NCBI RefSeq assembly: GCF_003590095.1
Contig: NC_039491.1
Span: forward strand, 11,594,001-11,658,000
Direction of reading: 5' to 3'
Source: Trichoplusia ni
Lineage: Eukaryota; Arthropoda; Insecta; Lepidoptera; Noctuidae
DNA: 64,000 nt
Positions 24,925 through 38,061 of this stretch are shown in pieces. The notes under the pieces are model-generated. The model was not told the DNA's origin and made no database searches. It saw nothing but the letters and a program-made list of their open reading frames with translations. Made by a program: the position numbers and the translations under genes. How positions within the stretch are numbered: position 1 is the stretch's first letter; each line of letters begins with the position of its first letter.

Positions 24925-24964
<40 letters not shown>
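24815..24964 (+). repeat. LINE 3' end with (AAAT)n tail
   Basis: The segment GGACCGGGTCTTAGGGTTAC, GGGCTATTGGATATAAAG, CCGCATTAGGTTAAGTAACC, then ATGGTAGATTAGTGTGATTA resembles the 3' UTR of a lepidopteran non-LTR retrotransposon. It ends in about nine AAAT repeats (24926-24964). The element is strongly 5'-truncated and has no coding sequence. Clade assignment (jockey or R1 type) is inferred. Confidence 0.6.
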
Positions 24965-24996
24965 ACAGAGACCTTGTTGAGGATCTTGAAATGTGA

Positions 24997-25040
24997 TGGG
25001 CCGTGGATAGTCTATAGTAGACCAAAGACTATCCAGCCCA
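24997..25040. repeat. Interrupted hairpin
   Basis: TGGGC-(CGT)-GGATAGTCT pairs with AGACTATCC-(A)-GCCCA around a 12-nt loop. The arms lie at 24997-25013 and 25026-25040. It sits just downstream of the LINE tail. Confidence 0.75.
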
Positions 25041-28000
25041 CTCTATAGGAGAACCGACATGACCAGTCCAAAGTAGCGGTAAAACAATTGTTTAGTAATA
25101 ATTAAAAATGAGGAGGCTTATTTTTCAAAATTTAGACGGCATATTTGTATTTACATTTTATGTTTCTTATTATCCCTCACACCACATCTGCAATACTTCT
25201 CGACTGAGAAACGGAATACTCAACGCGACGAGATTTTTAAGGCTATTTTAAGTCTTTGCCCAATCAGGCACTTTTTACAACCGTCTGAAGATTGCGATGA
25301 GACAGAATATTACAGTGATAAATAATGTTTTTCTTTTGGCAAAAGCTCATTTTTACAACCATATATTCATGACCAATAGAAGAATTACGAAAGTCTGAAA
25401 GTTAGAAGCGCACAGCAAGACTACCTCGTCATCTAGGAATGCCGGTCTGTACATCATGACACGTTTTACGTAGCTGTAAATAGCCTGCGTCGCTCCACAC
25501 GAGTGGTGCTCAGCGGTGACGCGTGCGATCTGTCGATATCTCGATGACGAGGGCCAAGCTACCGTGGAACACAGAAAAGTGGAAGGAAATTACACATTAC
25601 AGTTCGGTAGTTGATGTGTCGTCAAACTAGCTTATTTGCTGTGTGACTCACATCACTTCAACCTCCAGTAAATATTTTTAATGTAACACAAGGCAGATAC
25701 GAGGACAGAAACCAAAATGTGTCTATCGTTGCTTAGTCTGATAATGTTGATCGTCACCTCCAGTTAGTGGCCGATTGCCACTTCCTTCTGCTTAACTATG
25801 TTCCGCACTACACAGGCACAGTGCACTATACAATGCTCTAGATATCTACTCGTCCGTGTAACCGCGCTCAGCCGGGAGCGCTGTGCTTCACACTACCCAA
25901 TTTATTTAACAATAATACACTATGTCGCGGCTGAAGAAAAAAGGATTACTCCTGCTTTTATATCCCAATTTAAAACCTTTAAGACAGGTTTCACATAACT
26001 CTTACAAAGCGTTACAAATAAAACTTTTAAGTTACGTTGGCTCTACATCAAAGTATGTGTGTGCCATGTCCTCTGTGTGAAGGTACATGACGCGCGGTTG
26101 TCGAAGCCTGTACTATTACGGTCTCATTACTAGGCCGCCAACAAATTGCGCAACAATCTGCCTGTCACTTAACAACCTCCCTCGGGAAAAGCTTTCTTTT
26201 AGCTTATTTGTCAGCGCAGAGAGCTTTGCGTTAAGAACCGACGAGGTTCTAGTGTCGGGGTTAAGTGGCTATACTTTTAAAATCAAACCTATCTAAAACG
26301 ATTTAATAATATCACTTCTAAGATGCACAACTAAGTAATGGAAACAGTGTACTCATATCTACAATAACGTAATGCTACTAGCTAGCGTTGATATGTTAAA
26401 GCTCATTAATACCTTTGTCTATGCTACGAACATCGTACTCAACCAGTAGAGCAGTACACAGAGCACTCGGTAGGTGTAGTACAGAGTACACACACATATG
26501 TGTGTCCTGATTGAAAACTGACGTGCTACATGATTAAAACACGTGACATGTTGCATTCCGATTGATTCCATTATAAAATGAATAAAGTTTTAAATCAAGA
26601 TAATTCGCATGAGTTCGGCTCGCGCGGTACTGCCGGGCCATGCTCGGCGCCGCGTAATCTCCGCGCAGCTAATGTGCCATTGTGTTCAGTACTTTACGAG
26701 GTTTATTCCACATGAGAGAGGCGTGGGCGGATATTTAAATCCTCGCTACAGCGATACACCTTGACGACGAAGAGTGCTTCAAGAAATCTCTACTTGTCCC
26801 ACTGCGGGTCTCCTGTAGCCTACTAAAAGTCGTATCTTTCTCGGAATAAGCGTAGCGGCAGCACATTATTTACATAAAATTAAACCTTTTCTTCTAGTAG
26901 GTAATATGAATAATTTATAAAATATTAATACACTAAATAGAACGTAACCGTCTGCGAGTTGGTGAATTGTCATAAATTGTTTACTAGCCGGAAAAGAAAT
27001 ACTTGATAACTGCTGATACGTAGTGGTAATTATAACTTGTCAAAATGTTATAGTGATATACTGCTTCTAATAAAATTGATAGAAAAAGAAATCTAACGAC
27101 CCAATAAGGTTTTCCAACAGTGACTGTTTTCTATATACACAAAAACGAATTATAATGAAGTTATGATACGTCCAACCACTGTCAAACATGTGTCTTGACA
27201 TAGATGGTAATCCATCCACAATCCGACTGTATCAAGTGTAACCTGTAATACAATAACTTGTGCAGTTTTAGTTTAGTTCCGTAATTTGACAACCCTTCTC
27301 AAACGTAAACTCACATTGAACAACTATTCTAAGAACTCCCTTGACATGCAATCATGACATTTGACCGCTCCCCATTGTATTCACACATAAATCCATCTAT
27401 CTACCTCTTTCAAATGAATCTTTATTAGCCGTCGCGGGATTGTCTAAGACATGAATGTACTGACAAACTTCGTCAGAGGCGAAAACATTAAACGTAAACT
27501 TGTTATGGAATGGGCGCAAACAGAAATTGATTAAAAGAAACCCTCGACGGTTCTCTTCAGCTCGTACATATTGAAATTGGGGCATAATATCTCATTGATC
27601 TGTTGAGAGTAGTCTCAAAATTAAATAAAAAAAGACATAATGTTAGTACCTTTTTCAAATGATATCTTACAACGAAATATTTATCGTAATAATATAGATA
27701 AGCAAAACAAATTGCAAATATCTGCCTATACTCCATTATCTTGTACTCAAATGTTGTAAACCAACATAAAGTTGTATTAAAGCTATGGCGTAATTATTTG
27801 CGTAATATTTAGGCGGTGTAGGTACACCGACATATAAATTCTTTCTAAGTCCGGTTACAAATGATGTATCCATGTTAAATTAGCTCACAAGTCTGGGATT
27901 AATATAATTAAAATATATTGTGGGTCTTTTGAAACAAGTAAATAGAAATTTTTTCTTTTTATTTGTAAATTCTTGAATTTATGTCTACACTGGAAGAAAC

Positions 28001-29754
28001 GCTATCCGAACCTGGGAACCACAGGCCCAACCCATTCTTATCTAAAATATGGGGCATCTGCCACAACTCTTTAAGAAAACAGATATTTAATACAAAGTAG
28101 GTGAATTGTATTTTTATTTTTATTTCACGGCTTTGCTTGATTTCATCGTTTATAAAACTTGTGAATAAAGTGATACATTAAGCGGCTGAAATATTTCCTA
28201 TTTAATACTGTTGTTGTAGCAAGAACGAAACATGCATGAAATGGGATGTATCTTAAGAGCGCAGGCTTTGTTAACCCGAGTGTAAAGCCGCGGCCCGCGG
28301 CTGCCAGCCCGCGACTCTTGCAGAACAAACATGGGGTAAGTTGTGATCCGCGCGCGCTCTACCGTCGCCGCTTAGTTTACATGCCAACTTACTCCCTAAC
28401 AAAAAACAAATATTTTTTTCCCAAACTTAGTAAAAACACCCGCATCATAGCGATGTAATTTATTGCCAGGCTTCCCGTTTACACTGTTTATGTGTACTGG
28501 ATGGATTCCTGTGAAGTCGTTTATAAATTATATTGCTCTGCTGAACAACTTGTTGTTCTGGTAACATTTAAATATTAATTCTAAATTTAAAAAAGGTAGC
28601 AAGAATTATAAACTCCTAAAAAATGTTGGTTCGTGTATAATATGAAGACATGTTTAAGCAATGTACATTCAACAAATTATTCCACATTGACTTGCAAATG
28701 AGTGCAAAAAAATGGTAAATTATGCGAGTTATTCATCTCCCCACGCGGACCTAGTCGGAGCCGACAAATATAACATTTCTATAACCAACGGTCGCATGTC
28801 ACTCGGTTATATGTTATTCTAAGTGATCATCTCTCATTATTGCCACATTGGCGGCAAGTTCCGCAGATTATTCTATAACATTATGACGTCCCTATCCGAA
28901 AAAATATAGTATTGTATCATTTAAAATACTGAAACAAGAAAATCATATTAGGTAGCTGTAAGTTAGTTTGTTCGTATTCTGCGAGAATATCAAGTGAAGT
29001 CGAGTCAAGGACGCTTAGAACGTGTGCGGCCAATTTGCGGCGCGAGGGAATCCCCAGGCCGCGGGCCGCCGCGCGCCGCGCGACCCTGCGACTGAGCGCG
29101 CAGAAGAGCCACTTCGATCAGCAATAGTCACCGCTCTCTGATAATAAAACCGACCTATTAACTAACGTAGTCAAATTGTTTTATTAACGGTTACGGTTTT
29201 AGAGCCATGAACAAAGGGTAAAATTGATGCAGTCGTAAATATGATGATTGACCATTTTAGTTTTAGCTTTTTTTGAGCTCTCAGTAGCTCGTTTCCAACA
29301 CGCACTTGACCGATTTCTATGAGTGTTTACTGAGTCAACCCAAACGTGTAGCTTGACATTTAATTTACACTATTATTTTCTATGCATTCATAGGATAAAT
29401 GGTAAAAAGTAAGTCTTCAAAGGCTTTCAAGTACTTTTATTTCAGCTGGCCTTCTGTGTGTCTGATATTGCCACAAAGAATTAGAGCTAGTCTTGAAAAT
29501 TACAGCTTCCAAGTGACGCTGCTTATACGAAACAATACTGGGTACGAGAGTCAGTAGCTCCGCCCCCCGCACTCACACCCGACGCACCCTGTACACACAT
29601 GTACAGTAAACCTTGCGTGACTCCGCGATATGCACAGGGTGCTCACACAAATATAAACAGGAACTCAGTTTAAATATTCTCAGATCATAATGTTAGCCGA
29701 TATTCACTTTCGTTTTAGACGGTACTCCTAGAATTGGTAACTTACGCGCCTTAG
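25041..29754. other. Anonymous stretch
   Basis: I see no recognisable gene or transposon. A perfect 16-bp palindrome ACACACATATGTGTGT lies at 26490-26505. A short open frame at 28246-28334 (plus) ends in GGG|GTAAGT and could be a small exon, but nothing in its peptide is diagnostic. A GC island is present at 29030-29100. Confidence 0.5.
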
Positions 29755-29942
29755 GTAAAACATTCGTCTCGCGAGGGACTACTAAAGAGTTTAGTTAAAG
29801 AGATAAGCCACTGCATACCAGAAGGAGGTCAGAACGAGGCCGAAGAACTAGACAGTGGTAGCGATGACTCGGCCGATAACAGCGAAGCTTTTAAATTAAC
29901 GAAGATAACGCGGAGAGCAGCTCAGGCGTGGGCGAGCCTTAT
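29755..29942 (+). CDS. Possible internal coding exon, acidic low-complexity
   Basis: An open frame of 62 codons runs from an AG acceptor (CGCGCCTTAG|GT, 29754) to a strong donor (CTTAT|GTAAGTT). The peptide contains the acidic serine-rich run EELDSGSDDSADNSEAF, followed by a basic stretch, KLTKITRRAAQAWASL. That is the composition of a phosphorylatable linker in many nuclear or signalling proteins, but no domain is recognised. The frame is closed by a stop just upstream of the acceptor, which fits an exon boundary. The polypyrimidine tract before the acceptor is poor. An open frame of this length next to a GTAAGT is expected a few times by chance in 64 kb, so only the composition raises it above background. 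Confidence 0.3.
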
Positions 29943-30330
29943 GTAAGTTAAATTCTGAAAAGTACGATATTCATTAGTGTAATTTATTTTATCTTTGAAC
30001 ATTATGGTTAGTGTATATCTTAGGTAGCTCCTGTCCTTAGAGGCTCAATCGAGATTGTGTGGGAGTGGTATCATGAGGCAGGTAGAGGAGGCCACGTAAG
30101 CCGCGTCGTAAACGCGACTGCTCATAGCGAGCACGCGTTATCGCGCCGCGCCGTAAACAGTGCGCGTGACTGTTGCGGCAGGAAACTCGCGATCTACCGA
30201 CACATATTATTTTATACTATTTTACCTACTGTCAATCTGGTGGTCAAAATGTAATTTAGCAAACAGATACAAAATTAGGATCGTTTTAATTTACCGTAAG
30301 TAATTATCATTCTCTATATACATATAATAT

Positions 30331-30411
30331 CAATCAATCAATCAATCAATCAGCCAATCATAGTCCACTGCTGGACATAGGCCTCTCCCAATTTACGCCA
30401 CAACACCCGCA
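30331..30411 (+). repeat. (CAAT)n followed by a retroelement fragment
   Basis: CAAT repeats start at 30331. They are followed by AGTCCACTGCTGGACATAGG, CCTCTCCCAATTTACGCCAC and AACACCCGC. This string is a frequent lepidopteran interspersed repeat fragment, I think from a non-LTR element. No coding sequence is attached. Confidence 0.6.
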
Positions 30412-30620
30412 CATATAATATGCCAGTAGTTATTATGAAAGTCACAGGTTTTGAACAAATAGACAACAAACAGGACATCGAGCTAGCTAGCTCAATGTAT
30501 TATACGAGATAGGTAATATAAAAAAAAAAAGTTTCCGATCGTAATAACTCTCATCACCCACAACATGTAGGTAAATGGCTCGAACGTTTTTTGTCAAATA
30601 TGAATAAAAGCACTCGCACT

Positions 30621-30664
30621 CATAGAAATCTAAATAACATTACCTTGTTATTTAGATTTCTATG
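30621..30664. repeat. Perfect 19-bp inverted repeat with 6-nt loop
   Basis: CATAGAAATCTAAATAACA (30621-30639) and TGTTATTTAGATTTCTATG (30646-30664) are exact reverse complements around TTACCT. Similar words flank both sides (CACTCGCACT before, GCTCGCACTT after). It could be a fold-back insertion or a very short MITE. Confidence 0.95.
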
Positions 30665-33513
30665 CTCGCACTTAATTCACCTTTAATAGATACAAATTAA
30701 ATTGGAATCGCATAATCCATTCGGGAGCTACAGACACCACAGCACCCCTCTTTTTGCGTCGGAGGTTAAAAATGGTTTTATAACTAAGTAATGTTTATCA
30801 AGACTCGATAAAAATTGTGACCATTTACATTGTTAACATTATTCCTTGCAGCCCGTTATCTTATAGTTCAGGAGGTCGCTACTTTCATGAAACATGATTT
30901 ATGCAGGCTCGCTTGTTTCCTACAGATTTATCGCTTTTCATAGGTCTCGGTGGCACGAGGGCGGAATGCCTAGCTCGCTACCGGGTGCCGGCGACCGACA
31001 CAGCTCGCTTGAATACAACAGAATCTTGAATAGTAGGTCCATTCAGGAAAGATCGCTTGGTGAAGTAATATCACGTTCATTTGGGACATTGATATAAGTC
31101 GGCATTTCAGCCAAAAACGACGTTCCATAAAACATTGAAACCAGGGGGCGGGGGGCGCGGGGGGCGCGGACAAACGACGTGCTCGCACAACTATCAGCGG
31201 CCCTCAGTCGCCATTACCGCGTGAATAGAGTGCGCGGCCGAGAGCGCCGAGCTAATGAAACCCCTTTATAACCTGTTGATACGATCAAATTGACCGAATT
31301 CATTACACAGATTGCTGCGAACAAAGAGCCGCTACAGTCATACGCCTCATTCAATCGTGACGGCTTATCTCTAGACTAGCATTAGAGCTAAGTGCGCGTG
31401 CGACTAACTGACTGCCGCCCAAGCCCTGCTACCTAGTAGCACAAGTATACGCGACGCTCCGAATCACCTCATCCCCGTGCCATATGATCATATAATTTCT
31501 ATAATAATTGATGCGTGTGTGACAAGATAAATGACTGTAAATGAACCTAATGAGGTATGTAATGATCAGAAGAAAACAACTCCCCTCCGTGCTGCCCGCC
31601 TCCCGCATCCCCCACAAGCTCGCGAACATTCTGCCTCATTAAGCTGAACATGATGAGAATAGAATAATGTGTCGCACGTACTCTACTCAATAAAACAAAC
31701 AAATAAATTATGTTAATGTAACACGCTCGTATTCTTAACTGGCGCTTGTATCGTTTTATCTTTCGTCTGAGTACCAATTTAAATTTTCGCTCCGAGAATC
31801 AATATTAGAATGTAGCTACTGAATGCCTATTTAGATTTACTGCACGTTCCAGCTATGCAATAACGGATTTTTTTGACTCAACTCATATTATTCCTAACGG
31901 CTTAATTGCTTTAGATTGATGGAACGCTCAGACATGTACGTACACTCGCTGGAGATATTTGCGTTGTAACAGCTGTCAGAACCACAAACGCAGTTGAGGA
32001 GTGTTGTTTATTTCGGCGAGGTCGTAAATTGTAGTTTCGCACACGTCCTGCGCTCGCGCCGCGTGCGGAGCACCACACTACAGTTATCCTGAAAACAATG
32101 GCGACCGGTCGGCGCGCGCCGGCCTTCGCGGTCGCGCGCGCATCCCACGCATGCTCGCCACATCCCTAATAATATGTGTGAACCTTTTGCGCCGAACTGT
32201 TCCCTGGGTTGCCGTTTATAATTGAGAATCAATTATTCACAGATATTGAAAGTCACGTTACAGAGAAAGGCGGATTACTTTCAGTTCATTGTTAAATGTT
32301 TATCATATTAAAGGTAAAATATATCAAGAACGTTGCTACAATAATATCATAGTTCAACATGTAAGAAAGTAAAAGTCCCAAACAGTATAGTTAGCAACAA
32401 GTTTTAAACGAGAGTGGAACAAAACTTCATTATAAAGTTATGATTGAGCCGATGGCCTGCCACCAAGGCTTACCACTAGTCGCGCCGCCCGAGCTCGCTC
32501 TGACGGTGGTCACACAACACACGAGGAGAATTTAATTTCGTCGAGGAGCTATTCATTACGTGGTGTGATTGATGTGACTAACTGTAGTTATTTCGAGCAC
32601 GATCAGCGGCCTTGTTTTGTGCTAAATCATTGGGCGTCGCGGGTCGGACTAATAACATGTATTAACACAAAACAGATCTGTTTAAAAGTATCCGGTACAG
32701 CTAGCGGCGTTGACGATACACGCATGTTTCAATATGATTACAATAAAATTCTGAGCCCTTGGACCAAAATAGAATTTATTTTTTAAAGACCACTACAATT
32801 AGTTAAATGGTATTTTTCTCAATAGGAAAGACTCACTTTTATAGGCAATACTTTGAAGTAGAAACCAGAGCATGTTGTAATGTAATCCTGCTCGAGTGGC
32901 GGCAGGCTAGAGTTGATCTCTGAACACGGAGGCTCTCGCCGCTCTCGGCATTGTCTGCGCCGATAATGTTCCCATTGTGATTGAAAATAGGGATATTATT
33001 CAGTCGTAATCACTCCCGAACTTAAGAGTGGAAATGTTCGCAGCCGAGTTTAGATCATTCCGCAATTGTTGATTATATGGGAATACAACAGCAGCTTGCT
33101 TTTTGACAAAACGTTAACGTTAATTACATTTTATGCGAGTGCGTTTAGTAACCATGATGTGAGCGGGATTCATGACTATCTGAAAGTTATTTGAAATGGT
33201 CTTACGGTCTAGAGATACAGGGGCATCCATAACGATAAAAGTACATGAGGCACAGAGGATAGTTAGTACTTGATTGCCTCTTAATACAAGGAAGCTGAAA
33301 GAAACGAGAGCTAATTGATAATCTCTATTGTATAAGAGTCAAACAAGTTTTGTTAGTGATGTATTCCAGTACTAGTCGTATAGCCCGAGCAAGGTGGCCT
33401 GCGCGGGACCGAGGTGTCCCACCACTGTCTGCATGCGTATGCAAAATAATTGTTAAAGGGTACACACGTTGCGTGGCGGCCAGTTCGTTCACCCCCGCCC
33501 CGCGACCCGCGCT
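30665..33513. other. Anonymous stretch
   Basis: I see no gene. GC islands lie at 31140-31180 and 32035-32165; overlapping open frames there on the minus strand have no recognisable domain. Confidence 0.5.
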
Positions 33514-33524
33514 CCCCCCCCCCC
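33514..33524 (+). repeat. C11 homopolymer
   Basis: Eleven C residues in a GC-rich patch upstream of a TATTTAT word. Confidence 0.9.
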
Positions 33525-33924
33525 TCCCGCCGCCTCCCTCGCTCGCCCGCGCCGTATTTATGGGCTTTGTCCTGTCAGCGCAGTGGTTAATGACTCCTCT
33601 ACTCACGTATGTAAGTTCTGTACTCGATTTGGAGCACAATGTATCGCTCAAGAGGAACAACAATGTTTGACTCTTCAGGGCTGAAGACAGGAACTCTTGA
33701 AAAGGTCTCTAAACGGTCAGGGCCCTACATACTACCTCTGGAGTCGAGAGTCTCGATATTTTTTGCAAACAAATACATTGCAATAAAGTATATTTTTTCA
33801 AAAGCCTACATTATAGAAGTCTTGGGCAAGCCGCACACGGCACGTTAGAAGCAATCTAAATAAATCGAACAAGGCAGGTACTGAATAAATAGCTATAGTT
33901 TTTATCGTCACACACCGCACCTGC

Positions 33925-33994
33925 GGCCTGAACAGTTCTGCTTCAGCTTAAATCAGTCGATAGTGATTGCCTGAAGCAGACTGTTCACGGCTGG
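33925..33994. ncRNA. Candidate pre-miRNA-like hairpin
   Basis: The left arm TGAACAGTTCTGCTTCAG (33929-33946) pairs with CTGAAGCAGACTGTTCA (33971-33987) with one bulged T. A second stem, AATCA with TGATT, extends it across a small internal loop, leaving an 8-nt terminal loop. The flanks GGCC/GGCC add further pairing. Arm length (about 22 nt), one bulge and total size (about 60-70 nt) resemble an insect pre-miRNA. Neither arm matches a miRNA I know. Strand cannot be set, and a fold-back repeat is the main alternative. Confidence 0.25.
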
Positions 33995-34399
33995 CCTCAC
34001 CGGTCTCTTGTACCCACAACAAACAGCGTTGAGCCGCTAATCACTACAAGCAGTCCGCACTAATCCTAAACAAACGCGGGATGTGACGTCACGCCACAGA
34101 GCGGCGCTCGCTCGCAGCTCTCCAATACAGATTAGTCAGCGCCGCAACTTTACTCCTTTGGGTATTTATGACTTTAATATAGTTTGACCGCTCTATATGA
34201 ACTCTTTATATTTCTCACGTTGAACTCTGCCGATCGTCCCGAACTCCTGGTTTCTTTAAAACAAATATTAATCGTGTCACTTTCGTAAAGATTTATTTTC
34301 GTTGGTACCTTTCGTAAAAACATACTTTCTTTAATAGATGCTTGTTATAAGATGAGTTTTCAAACAATGTGAGACACTAAGATTTTTTTTCTTATAATT

Positions 34400-34499
34400 G
34401 GAAAGCGCATCGAGGGTCTATAATGGTTCTGTATTATTAGATTTTAAGACCTTGATGTACATTATGGAACGCAATAAATGATTGAGTATTGAGTATTGA
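34400..34499 (+). repeat. LINE-like 3' end with TTGAGTA tail
   Basis: The string GACCTTGATGTACATTATGG, AACGCAATAAATG, then ATTGAGTATTGAGTATTG has the look of a non-LTR element 3' UTR, with an AATAAA signal followed by a short simple-repeat tail. No coding sequence remains. Confidence 0.45.
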
Positions 34500-34814
34500 A
34501 AGTGCTGATCTGGGAGATACCCGTAGCGTAAATAACAAAAACGAATTTATTCACAGTTCATTTTACTAAAAATGTATTTCAAATGTAATCGGAAACTTAG
34601 ATAAGGATTTTCTATCACAAAATAAACTGTGCTATTGGAGAACATGAAATCGAATATAGTTTTGTTTCGTAACAAAACACTATTTTTACAAAATAAACAG
34701 CAACGGATTGTGTCCGTTGCGAGCGCGAGCTGCCGTCAAAATATAATATTTGCGGTAACGTTCTAAATCCCCGTCCCTCGTAACCTGCTCCCACGGCTAT
34801 CAGTTATGCACGTT

Positions 34815-34973
34815 TTTCTCTCAGCGAACTGGCACCATCTTCTGTACGCGCGACGCTGATGGCTTTTATACAGCTCACGATAGAACAAAAACTCTATCCG
34901 CGGCGGTACTGATCACGCCGGCAGCTGCAGCACTAGTCGGAGCTCGCACCACTACAACACCGACACACATGAC
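34815..34973 (+). promoter_or_regulatory. Possible core promoter and short first exon
   Basis: A run containing TCTCAGC, a TTTTATAC TATA-like word at 34864 and GC-rich sequence leads to ACACATGAC|GTAAGTAC. The ATG at 34969 would give only two residues' worth of coding bases before the donor. This could be an alternative first exon of a large gene. The motifs are common, so support is weak. Confidence 0.18.
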
Positions 34974-37900
34974 GTAAGTACCGCAAGTCGTTCTGCTCGG
35001 AGCTGTATCCGCAATAAATGAAGAAAAATATAGCAGAAATTAAAAACAAGGTCTTTCACCGCAAAATTCAGATTATGCAATAAATTGTCAGCAATACAAG
35101 TATATCATGCACGTCTTTGTTTTGTGCCGATAGAATTCCAAAAATACTCCTGCGACATCCAGAGGGGGTAATCCAGTATTAAATATTTCTTGGTAGTTTA
35201 AACGTAATGAAAAGTCTTAATGTATTGTGCGTGGTGTCCCGCGGGCGCGGTTGTCGCGGCGTGCGACCCGGCGCCGCGCTTGCCGCTTTACTTGCCGATC
35301 ACACAACATAAACATTGTATTACGCCGCGTAACCTTCAGATACGTCCCCCGCGAGACCATTACTACACGTACCCTTATTTTCTCTATAGATATGAATTTC
35401 AGTGAGAGTGTGTGTGGTGTAATCCGTGTAAACTGTTAGCAGTGACTGAATAAAAGCCGTACTCATAGCAAGTTATTGTCCCCGGGCGAGGCGCGGGTCG
35501 GCTCTCAACGTGTGTTCTTGTATTTTAAACACATGTTAAACTCGTATAAAGTGACAGTACATGGGACATTGTGAAAACATATTAAAATGTTGATACTGTT
35601 TCTATGATTATAAGTTGTTTTAATTGAGAATTGGCCGAATTGTTTGGGCCACATACATAACTATAACGAACTGAATCTTTATAACAAAATATTTATGTAA
35701 CAAGAGCTCACATTAAAGTGAATACATTTAGTATTTTTTTAGTAATTTTGAGCACTATTATTGGATAACGCTTTGTATAGACGTGCGGCAGTGAGCGCGG
35801 AGAGTCCTCCTGCAGCCCTGGCGCTGACGCCGGTATACCTTCGCATGGCGGACGGCGAGCATGTTGTGGCACGCGACATCTCCCGCCGACACTACATAAC
35901 CAGCACCAGACACTCGCGACACCACTGTACCGACACCGCAGACATACCGCGACACACACGTTTTCTACTGACCGCGATTCTCAGACATTACCAAAACAAA
36001 TAGGGTCGAGGCTTGCGGCGGGACTGTGGCAGTTTTTGCGAGTGCCACTACCTCCCAGAACAGGTCGCGAGCGGGCACCGAGGGAGATGGAGGGGGCGCC
36101 CGGGCCGCGGCGGGGGCGGGAGGGGGGGGCTAGCAGACCGGTCCGACCGGCGTCTGCGCCGCGCGCCGAATTATATGCCGCCTACAAACAACCACCATAT
36201 ACAGAAGCACTACTGGTGACGAGCGCAATGCTTAAGCATACCTAACAATTGTGCTAGCCACAATTTTGTGGCAATAGAGCATACAGACAAGAATCCAAAT
36301 GAAGTTGTACACGGCTAATTTAATCGCACTTCCATTGTATGTTCTTGTCTGTGCGTCTGGTTGGCAGGAGTGAGCCTTCTTCAGTCACCGGGCGCGTGGC
36401 TGTCGACGTGGATATCGCTACCACATTCTATGCAAGCTGTTGCTATAACGACGCGTGCCTAATGCGTTACGATTGTTTTATAACACCGTGAGAAACGACC
36501 AGATAACTACCATATGATAACAATTTATTTCGATTTACACATGTTCTGTTTGTTAAAGATTTCAGTTCATTTAATTCATATTTTTTTATTCGACGTACTT
36601 AAACATTTTTAAAACAGAGGCGTACCAAGACAGCTATTACAGCCTATTACGACTATATCCAAGAACTCTTTTCCCAAAAGAATGTTCGAAACCTGCATGA
36701 TGTTACCTCCGCCCGCAGTAACTCTGGGAACGAATCAGTCTTAGCTTACATATTTGATCTCGTTACATATGACGTTCGCAATAAACCTGCGGATTACTGA
36801 GTGTTCACTTACACATTCGGAATTTATCGACTGCCTCGTACCTACTGCTTTCACCTGCACTCATACACTATTGTTTTATCAATGAGGCAGACTCTGATGT
36901 GAGATCGCGAACGTCATAAATATACAAGAAGCACACGTAATGTACTTATACCTACTCACTTCAATATATTATATACAAATGAGATCTATGCTCGATTGTA
37001 CTTAGTGATAGAACTACAACGCTAAATCAAATAATTTCAAAAGCTGCCATGTGGATAATTGTTTGATTAGACGTAATACACTGCAAATGTGTTAAATTCG
37101 GTCAGGAGTGCCTGATACACTCTAGGACAAAGAAATAGTGTAAAGAAATCAAATTGAATTCAATGGTGCAGTGTAGACAGTATGTGACATAATAAACACA
37201 TATTTGTATCAGAGACGAGTAATGTTCCCTCGCCTCTCCTGTGCTTTTGTCTGCAGTCGAGGCGCGCTCGCTGCTCTCAGTGACGATATTGGCTCCCTCG
37301 ACGCGCGCCGTGTTACTGGCGATGCAACTACAAAGTCAACTGCACTCCACGTTGTATCGAGGTACTTACCTCTTTTTCATCGATTCTGTATTATTCAGAT
37401 AGAGACGAATATTGTTTACATGTTACGTGTACAGGCAACGATATTTTTATAAAAAAAGACTTAAATATTTCCACAAATTGATGGGAAATCGATGATGAAT
37501 GAAAACATTTGAACAGTCTACAACCGCTAAATCACTTTTCGGGGAAATTCAACTCGCATTAGAGACGCGACATTATCGCTAAGCATCGAATGAAGTACGG
37601 CGCGCCATCGTTCGCGCGTTCAACTAAATCAAGCCCGCGCCGTAATGGAATTAAAACGATTCTTTATTACATTGCGCAGGTGTTCGAAATCTGCTCTAAG
37701 TTACAGCGAGTCATACGACGTGACAGCGTTATATGAACTGCATCGTCTAAATTATGATCTCTCTTCCTCTCCCTGCTAACAGTGCGCGAGTTTGGTGTAA
37801 TAGCGTGCTTATAGATAATATGGTAACGTCCCGTTATACACATTTCTAATATCGTACATCATATCACAATATTCACGTTATTATCTCTTCGGGTTCGATC

Positions 37901-38061
37901 TCTTTTTCTTTTCTTTTATCGGAATGTGAGACTAATGCCAATGCAATGCCAAGACGAAACCGACGTCGCGAGGTGTATACACCATATACGTAGCCGGCTT
38001 AACACAAGTCACACGGACAGAATCGCCGAGTAGTGCCTTAATAGTTAGGCCGCTACGACAA
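34974..38061. other. Anonymous stretch
   Basis: No gene is recognised. A strong minus-strand donor word (AAGAG|GTAAGTACC, reading down from 37371) has no convincing exon before it. A G-rich patch lies at 36080-36130. Confidence 0.5.

Noticed and set aside
24926..24964. (AAAT)n as an independent microsatellite locus
   Set aside because: It is the tail of the LINE 3' end immediately upstream.
30331..30356. CRISPR-like direct repeats
   Set aside because: These are 4-bp CAAT units without spacers. They are a simple repeat in a eukaryotic genome.
37204..37452. Plus open frame of 82 codons, and a minus donor word at 37371
   Set aside because: The donor is strong, but no acceptor-bounded open frame precedes it. 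The plus frame has no recognisable features.
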